Under the pieces are notes generated by a model. That model did no database searches. It was not told the DNA's origin and saw only the letters and a program-made list of their open reading frames with translations. Positions 56,901 through 64,000 of a stretch of 64,000 nt of DNA are shown here, one piece after another. The DNA comes from Rhea pennata. Its lineage: Eukaryota; Chordata; Aves; Rheiformes; Rheidae. The DNA lies in assembly GCF_028389875.1 (NCBI RefSeq), contig NC_084670.1:10759383-10823382 (forward strand), read 5' to 3'. Position numbers and translations under genes: made by a program. How positions within the stretch are numbered: position 1 is the first letter of the stretch; each line of letters begins with the position of its first letter.

Positions 56901-59215
56901 GTTAGCTGTCCAGCATAACCTAGGGATGCAGCAAGGCCAGCCACTGGCTGGAGTGGAGACAGAGACCTCCCCTCTTCCCCCCAAAATCCCTACAGCTCAT
57001 TCCCTACCCAGGATCCCCCTATTCCCCAAAAGCCCAGGAGGCCACCTCAGGTATAGGTCTGCCAGCAGTGTTACCAGGGCAGGGCCAGCCCTGATCTGCA
57101 GGGTTACAAGTCCTCAGTTCAGCACAGAAGCCAGCTGCCCTGTGTCCCCATGTCCCTGAGGAATGGCAAAAGGCCTTAGGATGGGGCATGCAAGATTCAA
57201 CTCCAATTGCCCTAGAATTGGAGTTGGAAGCAGGGGACAACCAAGCCCTGAGCTCAGTCCTTCAGAAGCAAGGAGGAGCAGGGCAGGACATTGACAGATC
57301 TCAGGAGACTTCAGTGTGCCTCATACCCTGTTGCACCTTCTCCCCATTAGCCACATGCTGCCACCCCAAACCCAGTCTGACCACCGTGCCCTCTCAGAAC
57401 TAGCCCCTGAGGCCACCTAGGCCCTGTTTCCACATGTGGGGGCAAGATCCTGGCTCTGCCCAAGGCACTGCAGAGGCTCAGTGCTCCTGGCAACACCACC
57501 CAGCAAGGAGGTACAAGGCCTGCACCCCTATATCACTTCTTTCCTCTCTCTCCCTCCCCCAATTTTGTTCAGATCACAGTAAGCACCTCCAGCCAGGCCA
57601 GGGCCATGAGGAGAGGGAACAACCACAGCAGTCTCACTGACTGCCCCCCAAGGAAGGCAGATGGAGATCCTGCTCAGCATCACTGCCACATCCCCAATCG
57701 TTTCATCACTATAAGCCCAAGATAAAGGATTTGGGAGCATGGGGGGAAGCAAATCCAGCTACCCCCCACACCAGCAAACTGCTATTTATACAGCGCTTGG
57801 GCAGAAAAGGAGCCAGGAGCTCCTGGGAAGGGACAGCCCCACTCGCCAACCCAGCCCGGCTCTCAAACACAGCGCAGGGGAGGCAAGGCACAGGTATCTG
57901 CTCCTCAAGTTTTCTCCATGCAGTGCAAGACTTGGTCAGCCAGGCACCCTCCCTATCACAGGGGACAGCTCAGGGTGCTATTGGCTACTGGGTGGCCAGA
58001 CAGGTCACTCTCAAAACACCAGCAGGACATTCTCCAGGCTGTAGCATTGCAGCTGCTCCCTTCCCCAGGGCAAATAGTTCTGGGGCCAGTGGGACTGCAG
58101 CAGCCCCTGTGTGGGGCAGCCAAGTCAGTGGCACCACCAGCCACACCCCAGCTCTGGGGGGCTCATGCGGCCAGCTCATACGCTGGGAACCATCACGCTG
58201 CCCAGGGACATGAGCGCCTCTGCCTGCAGGAAGCCTCCCACTCACTGGGGCCAGGTATTACTCAACTGCTCTGGCGGGTAACTCCTACACTCCTCACAAG
58301 ATCAGCTCAAGGCCATTTCCACCCAGGGACACCCTGCCCTTGGCCAGGCTCAGGCCTTCCCTGCCAGTGCCCAACAGGGCGCAGGCTTTAAGAAGGGAAT
58401 ATTTTGAGTTTGTGGGCTTTGCTTCCCTCTCCTCCCTTTCCAAGGAGAGGTCAGTCCATCCTCTTCCAGGTGGACTTATTCTCCAAAGTCAAAGCCGCTA
58501 TAAGGGACCTCTGCTACTGTCCCCAGGTGTACATACTCCCAGGAGCCCCAACACCCCCAGTTCCTGCCACACAGCCTACTCCCCTGGAGAGACAGGAACC
58601 CACCAGTAGGAACCTGCAAGTGGCCCTTTCCAGGGTGTGCAACACCCAGTACCTCCAGCCAGACCTTTGCACTGGGAGTGGCTATTACATCAGCTATGCA
58701 TGTCCCTATCTCCAGCACCCAGTAACAGTCCCCCACTTCTCCTTGCTCTGAACTTTGGCCACCACACCCAAAGCAGGCACTAGGCAAGATCCCCACCAGC
58801 CCCAGGCTTCACAGTGCCCAGCTCAGGCTGTCCAGCCCCATTACATGGCAGAGCTCCCAGCTAAAACCAGGCAGCCATCAAGTCTTGTACCCAACAGGGT
58901 CCCAGGAATAGAAATCCCACCAGCATCCACCTGCTCACAGCACCAAATCCTTCTAGGGGGAGCACAGGGGGGCAGGAAGTTGATGCCATCCAGCTCCAGC
59001 CACCCCATGCACCACACAGCCTCCCCCCAGGGGGCCACTGCTCACATCCCACTTCCCCAGTTTGACAGGGTGGTTCAGAGGGGACCCATCAAGGTCACCT
59101 CACCCTCAGGCAGAGGAAGGCCACCCCCTAGTTAAGCAGGGCCCTCAAGAGCACTTACAAATATGGTCAGGTTGAAGAGGATCATCATGACCTTGATAAA
59201 CGTGAAGAACCCCAT
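53943..59215 (-). CDS. TSPAN1: Tetraspanin-1, seven coding exons
   Basis: TSPAN1 is a four-pass tetraspanin that organises membrane partners in epithelial and late-endosomal membranes. Coding exons in transcript order are 59215-59159, 56743-56537, 56137-56063, 55319-55221, 54957-54820, 54489-54406 and 53996-53943. They encode 19, 69, 25, 33, 46, 28 and 17 aa, a total of 237 (human 241). Every junction is GT-AG and phase 0. The protein starts [21 protein letters not shown]1 to TM3 are within residues 1-112, with [14 protein letters not shown] in the intracellular loop. The large extracellular loop carries the tetraspanin CCG (149-151), a CC pair (174-175) and Cys181 and Cys194, the six-cysteine pattern. 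N-glycosylation sequons include NVT (141), NYT (154) and NQS (187). TM4 follows (about 203-228, [11 protein letters not shown] onward), and the tail ends YLYCRLDEK. The start has A at -3 and G at +4. A non-coding exon probably lies upstream near 59.5 kb. Confidence 0.97.
54524..54641 (-). repeat. Intronic direct repeat, copy A, before TSPAN1 coding exon 6
   Basis: About 115 bp beginning AGCCCACAGCACTGG and including GGTACCCTAGCCCAG and CCCTCATGGGCA recurs at 54985-55101, with roughly 90% identity by eye. It lies about 34 bp upstream of the exon 6 acceptor. Confidence 0.85.
54985..55101 (-). repeat. Intronic direct repeat, copy B, before TSPAN1 coding exon 5
   Basis: This is the second copy of the 54524-54641 sequence in the same orientation. 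It lies about 27 bp upstream of the exon 5 acceptor. The two copies flank exon 5, a phase-0 exon of 138 bp. Confidence 0.85.
57198..57226. repeat. Perfect 11-bp inverted repeat
   Basis: CAACTCCAATT and AATTGGAGTTG are separated by a 7-nt loop, GCCCTAG. It lies in the TSPAN1 intron between coding exons 1 and 2 and could form a short hairpin. Confidence 0.8.
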
Positions 59216-59463
59216 CCTTGCACCTGGGGAGAGCATAGAGAGATGATCAGAAAGAACCCAAACCCCAGCTGAGCCCACAACACCCAAAGGTCACCCACCC
59301 CTCTCCAAAGGGAGCTTCAGGAGAGCAAACTGAGCCGGAGAACCACCTCACAGCAAGAGGCAGCTCCAGGGAAGCAGAGCAGAGCCACCTCCCACAGCAA
59401 GGAAGCTCCTCAGAGTGCACCCACAGGTGCCCCCTTCCCAAAGCCCAGCACCCAACAACCTAC

Positions 59464-59555
59464 CTTAGCAGAGAACAGTTCCTTCAGAACCCCAGCCCAA
59501 CCTGCTCAACCCCTCTGCAGCACCTGCAGCACCTCCCCACCCTTTAAGCAGGTGA
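59464..59555 (-). other. TSPAN1: Possible non-coding first exon of TSPAN1
   Basis: On the minus strand TGTTCTCTGCTAAG|GTAGGT gives a good donor at about 59463, some 240 bp before the acceptor that precedes the ATG exon (59223). The 5' boundary is a guess. Alternative first exons may lie in the CpG-rich block further right. Confidence 0.35.
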
Positions 59556-59559
59556 GGGC

Positions 59560-60470
59560 CCTAAGTGGCAGCCGCCTCCTCCAATGGAGAAAGCGCTGGG
59601 CCTGGCCCCGGCCGGGCTGCACCCAGCCACCCGCACGGGCCACCCCTTGTGGGGGTGGCAAAGCAACCCGGCCACGCTGGGTGCCTGGTAGCTTGCTGCC
59701 CTCTGGTGCCAAAAGCCACCCGCCCGAAAGGCCAGAGCAAGGTGCTGCCACCTGCGCCCATCGCCGTGGCCTCTTGGCGCGGTGGATGTCCTGTCCTGCC
59801 GCCCTCCTCCCAGTGGCCTCCGCCACCACCACGGCTGCCGCGAGCCGCCATCCGGCCGGGGTGCCTCGCGCCCAGGGTCCTCGCGACGCCCGCGGCCGTG
59901 CCCCCACCTGCATCCCCGGCTGGACCGGGCGCCGGCACGGCCGCGCTCTGCCCGGCGGCGCGGGAGGCAGCGGGGCGCCCGGGGACGCCTCTCCCACCCG
60001 CCTTGGGGAGCGGCTTGGGGGGGAGGCGAGTGCCACGCGGGGAAGCGCGACGGGGCGGAGGCAGCGCGGCTCTGCCGCAGCGAAGCCGGCGACGCCGGAG
60101 GGCACCGGCGATCTCACCGGTTTAGCCACCAGGAAACTAAAAGGATGAGCTGGGGGCTGCTCGGCTGCGCTCCCCAGCACCTAACCCTGGAGGCTGGTTA
60201 GTTCTGGCTGCTCCCAGTTTCCATCCCCGTCCAAGCCCAATGAGGGAGCCGGGGGTGGATTTTCTGGCTCTCCAGGATGTCCGCTCTGGTTGCGGCAGAA
60301 CGGGCCGGGCGGCGTTCCCACGCGTCCCCCCGCGCCGGCCACGCTGCCCCGGCTGAGCATCCGGCCGCCCGGCTGCGTGCCGAGCCCCGGGCCCCGCGTC
60401 TCGCCGCCGCCCCGAAGCGCAGGCAGCAGGGGTGCAGTGCCGTGGCCCTATCGCCCCCACCAGCGCAAAA
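59560..60470. promoter_or_regulatory. CpG-rich block upstream of TSPAN1
   Basis: This is GC-rich, CpG-dense DNA directly upstream of the inferred TSPAN1 exon 1, and is the likely promoter region. Open frames on both strands (up to 224 aa) overlap one another and match nothing, so they are not called genes. Confidence 0.45.
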
Positions 60471-63400
60471 GGGGCTCCACGTGGTCAGCCCAAAGGCCCG
60501 GCGAGCCCAGCTTGTCTCCTGCGCTGGCCACCAGCCGCTGCCTGGGAAGAGCGCAGGAGCAAGGCGCGCGTTTAGTGGCGGCTTCTCTGCCAGACTCCAC
60601 GCCATGGTGTCTCCGTGGAACAGCCCTCCACAGGCTTTCCTTCAAGGAACATGTCTGGTTGCTTTTTGCAGCCACGTAATCTTGTAGGCTCCATGGCAGC
60701 CTGCAGCAAGGACTTGCACTGTTGAAAGGTGCTGTGCCCAGGTTTCTCACCCTAAATCTGAACCCCATCACTGACATCATCCTTGCCTATTTCCATCTCT
60801 CCAGCCAGTCAAAAACTGGAGGAGGAGATATTGGGGATAGGATCCTGCTTTCTCTGGTGCTTATTCACCAACTCAGCCTACAGCCCAGGTGCATGAGTCA
60901 CCCAGGTGCATCATGCCTCTTCCAGCCTTTGCACCCAGCATCTTCCCTCTCTGGTCCTCCCCAAGACACCATGCTGTGCTCACCCAGGCTCTCCCTTGTT
61001 TTCTTCTCTTTCCTGCTTGCTTCTCATCTCCCCTGTTCTTTCTCCACCACTTTCCAATCGTCTGTCTCGGGAGTTCATACTCACATTTTGCCTGAGATGG
61101 GATCTGGATGTCCCGGACCTCTGGTTCTGCTGGCAAGCATTAAGCTGAAGACAAGCTCCTCTCGCACAGAGAACACCCAAGAACAGCCCTGGGGTGCATG
61201 GGGGATGCGTTGTGGGGAGGAAGCACTGAATTTCCAGCCTGCTGATAGCCAGGCCTTGCTGCAATGGGCCTTGGCATCTCGGGGCGGGGGGGGAGAGGGG
61301 CCCACTGCAAGGGCGTGAGGCCCCGGCCCCGCTGCAGGGTTTAACACACGGGCTTATTGCAGGTTTCCTATCCCGTCCTTGCACAAGAACCATCTCAGCC
61401 TTGGCTTGAGCAGGGCAACGTGGAAAACTTGCTTCTGTTCATCCCATCCAGGGAGCTGGACACATGGGATGCCCACCTGTGCCTCAGTTTCCCCTCTCTG
61501 TAAAACATAGGCTATCGAACCTGTCTTTCCTCAAACCTTTGTCATCTGCAGCTAGAAACAGCAGAGAGGTGGAAGCAGCAGATAAAACCCCCAAGCAGGG
61601 CTGACCCAGGCTAGCTGTGAGCCAGGCCCGCAGGCAGCCCGGGCTCCCCGGGCCTTCGAGGGGCCCCAGCTGGGTGATCCCTCTGCAGTGGGCATCCGCA
61701 CACATGCTTTGGGCTGGAAACATCTGCCGGGCCAACCAGCCAGCATCCAGGCTGGCGCTGTGTTGCTTGGAGGGTGACCGGTGGGCAGCGACACCCTGGG
61801 TCGTGTGTCCCAGGGCAACACATTGGAGATGAACAGGCTTTAGATTTGCAAATCAAAGTTAATGCACTTTGCATCAAATTCATCCCTGTTTTCTTTTTCC
61901 TGCTTAAATAGAACAGAAATAAGTATCTAGAGGAGCCAAAAGTTTTTGACCTCTTGACAGTGACAGATTTCAGTTTTCAGCTTTGAAAGGACATCCTCAG
62001 CCTAAGCAAACCACAGCCCTATCTAAAATAAACAAAACTCAGAGCGTTTTGGCCAGAGAACCGGAGAAACCACTGATTTCGCTCAGCTCTGGGAGGAACA
62101 GGGGCATGAAATCAAACAGATTTCCCCATGGCCCCTGGCTGCAGCTTCGGGAGAATTTCTCCCGATTTCCACGGCTGTGTGCAAAAATACAACTCGAGTC
62201 CAAACAGAGGAGCTGCCCCCAAAAGTGGATCTATGCCGTGAACTGGTCGGAAAAGAGATCAGGACAACGGGAGAGTGTGGGCATCTCGCCGGCGTGCGGG
62301 GAGACGCTGAGCCACTCGGGGCAAGGACCCAGCCCGGCACCTCGCGTAGCCCGTTTCCACCGTGCCGGTGCTCGAGGCTGCGTTTTAAGCACGCCGTTAA
62401 TGAGGGGGTTGGTTGCTGACACTTCCCCAGCAGAGTATCAGGCTCAGTTTCTTCGCACGCGTCTACGTGGGCACGTTCGCCGGCTCACAGCACATCTGCC
62501 CCTGCTAGCCGGGGGTGGCCAGCTGCCAGCCCCTCTCCAGCTCTCATTTTCTTGTGCTTGCATGTGTCCAAGCTGGATAAATCCCTCCCAAATTAATTAG
62601 CAGGAGCCGTGTAGAGGTGCCAGCTGCTGTAAACCTGAGCCGCACCAGCGACAGGGGCCGAGCAAGGCTGCGCCGCAGGGTCACGTCAGGACAACCCCGC
62701 TTTGCGGGAGGTTTCCTCGCTCGAGACCTCGCCTGTCTTCGCCGCCGGCGCATCCTGCTGGCACGAGTGGCCCCAGGGGCCTCTGCCGGCACCGGAGACT
62801 CACGGGGGGCTTTCCCCACTCGTGGGACCACTGCTCGCTCCCCAGAAGGGAAGCAAAAACAGAATACGGCCCCTTCCGAAGCAGGAATGAACCGAAAAAG
62901 CCAAGTGCAAAATGTCGGTGGAAATGAAACCTCGTTTCTCTTTAATTTTACCAGGTGGGGAAGGCTCAGCCCATTTTTGCAGCCTCGCTTCTCCCAGCCG
63001 GGTGCGCAAACAGCTGCGTGTCTCTGCGCTCTTTATGCTCTATTTACTCCCGGCTGCCGCTGCCGGGAAGCGCGAGCGAGGCCCCGCGGCTGGGATCCCG
63101 GCGGCCAGGATCCCCCTCGGGGATCCCGGGGCCCGGCGGCCCCGCGCAGCCGGCGCGCCGGTGACGGCCGCCTTTCCCCGCTCGCCCCGTCCCGCCGCCG
63201 GCCCGGAATCGCCGTCACGCTCGAAGGGGGGACGCCGGGAGCCGTCACGCTCGAGTCCTGCTGAGACGTTTCCCCCGCGGAGAAGCAGAAGCCAGTCAAG
63301 TCGAGGGCTAATCTTTCGTTTCAAGGATCTCTGCTCATTAAGCAAATGAGGAATGATCTGGAGCTAACGAGGGCACGGCAGGCGGCTCCTCCGCGTGCCG

Positions 63401-64000
63401 GATGCGGAGCAGGGCCAGGGCTCGCGGCCGGACGGGAGCGCAGCCGGCTGTGGCAGGGCAGGCGCCAGCCCGGGGACGTGAAACCACACGGCAGCCCAAG
63501 GGATGCTGCAAACAGGTCGGGCTGAGCGTTTGCTTCCAGGAGAAATGCAAAACAGTGTTACATCCGTGCTCGGCGTGTCCCAGCGCCGGGCAAACCGGGG
63601 CGGCTTGCAGCCATGCAGGACGCAGGAATGCCTGCAGCCCCGGCCCGGCAGCTGCGGCAGCGCCGCCGTGCCAGCAGGAGAGGCACGCGGGAGAGGAGAA
63701 AAAGCCCTTTCAGCACCGGCCCCGGCAGCTGTCACCGGGATCCGGGCTGGGAGAGGAGCGGAGGGCTGCGAGGGCAGCGCGCCGCCCCGGTGAATGCAGC
63801 TGCAGCCAAATCCCCTGGCGCGGCGAGTCCGGGCTGCGCCGCTCCTGGGAGCAGTTTGCCGAAACGACGGCCAAGAAGGGCCATACGCCTCCTGCCTCGC
63901 TTTGCCCGGCGCCCAGCCGCAGTTTCCCCAAATTTCCCAGCCCCCGGGTGAGCAGCCAGCCCCGGACTTGCCCTTTTCCAGCTCCTGGGGTGCCACCGCT
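60470..64000. other. Non-coding right end, with CpG-rich blocks at about 62.6-63.3 and 63.4-64.0 kb
   Basis: No splice-consistent exon was recognised. AT-rich blocks occur at about 61830-62050 and at 63300-63375, the latter containing GGCTAATC, CTCATTAAGCAAATGAGG and AATGATCTGG. By human gene order PIK3R3 would start on the plus strand at or beyond this end, so the CpG-rich DNA could be its promoter region or an upstream element; that is inference. Confidence 0.4.

Noticed and set aside
59506-60180. Minus-strand open frame of 224 aa upstream of TSPAN1
   Set aside because: It lies in the CpG-rich promoter region, with equally long frames opposite it. There is no homology or splice support.

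Overview
The window looks like nuclear DNA of a vertebrate, most likely a bird (a crocodilian or turtle is the main alternative). It has multi-exon genes with GT-AG introns, AATAAA poly(A) signals, CpG-island promoters, very GC-rich 5' exons, few recognisable transposable elements, and the gene set of human 1p34.1. I saw no bacterial, viral or plasmid features. The lineage is inferred from composition and gene order, because no search could be run.

Three genes can be read exon by exon, with reading frames closing across every junction. LURAP1 (minus strand, 2 coding exons, 318 aa) starts in a CpG island at about 29.6 kb and runs left to 23.8 kb. POMGNT1 (plus strand, 21 coding exons, 659 aa) starts from the same island and runs to 44.4 kb, probably with a long 3' UTR to about 47.1 kb. 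TSPAN1 (minus strand, 7 coding exons, 237 aa) lies at 53.1-59.2 kb, convergent with POMGNT1. The order TSPAN1-POMGNT1-LURAP1 and the relative strands match human. LURAP1 and POMGNT1 share a head-to-head promoter. The three proteins do not form one pathway: LURAP1 is a cytoplasmic NF-kB/myosin adaptor, POMGNT1 is the Golgi enzyme that extends O-mannose on dystroglycan, and TSPAN1 is a membrane scaffold.

The left 23 kb differs. It holds one convincing coding exon on the plus strand (13298-13473), the last exon of a gene I cannot name, followed by a poly(A) signal at 13618. The 13 kb before it contain no other exon I can support. They contain several AT-rich, homeodomain-site-rich blocks that look like conserved regulatory elements. 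From 13.6 to 21.8 kb is intergenic DNA with GC/CpG-rich blocks at about 16.5-19.6 kb and another enhancer-like block at 19.6-19.9 kb. In human, RAD54L follows LURAP1 here and runs the same way as it, so the unknown gene is the main novelty of the window.

The 47.1-53.1 kb interval between the convergent genes has no gene I can support. It has an unusual cluster of long G and C homopolymers and two AT-rich conserved-looking blocks. Right of TSPAN1 (60-64 kb) are CpG-rich blocks without a recognised exon. By human synteny PIK3R3 should begin on the plus strand at or beyond the right edge.
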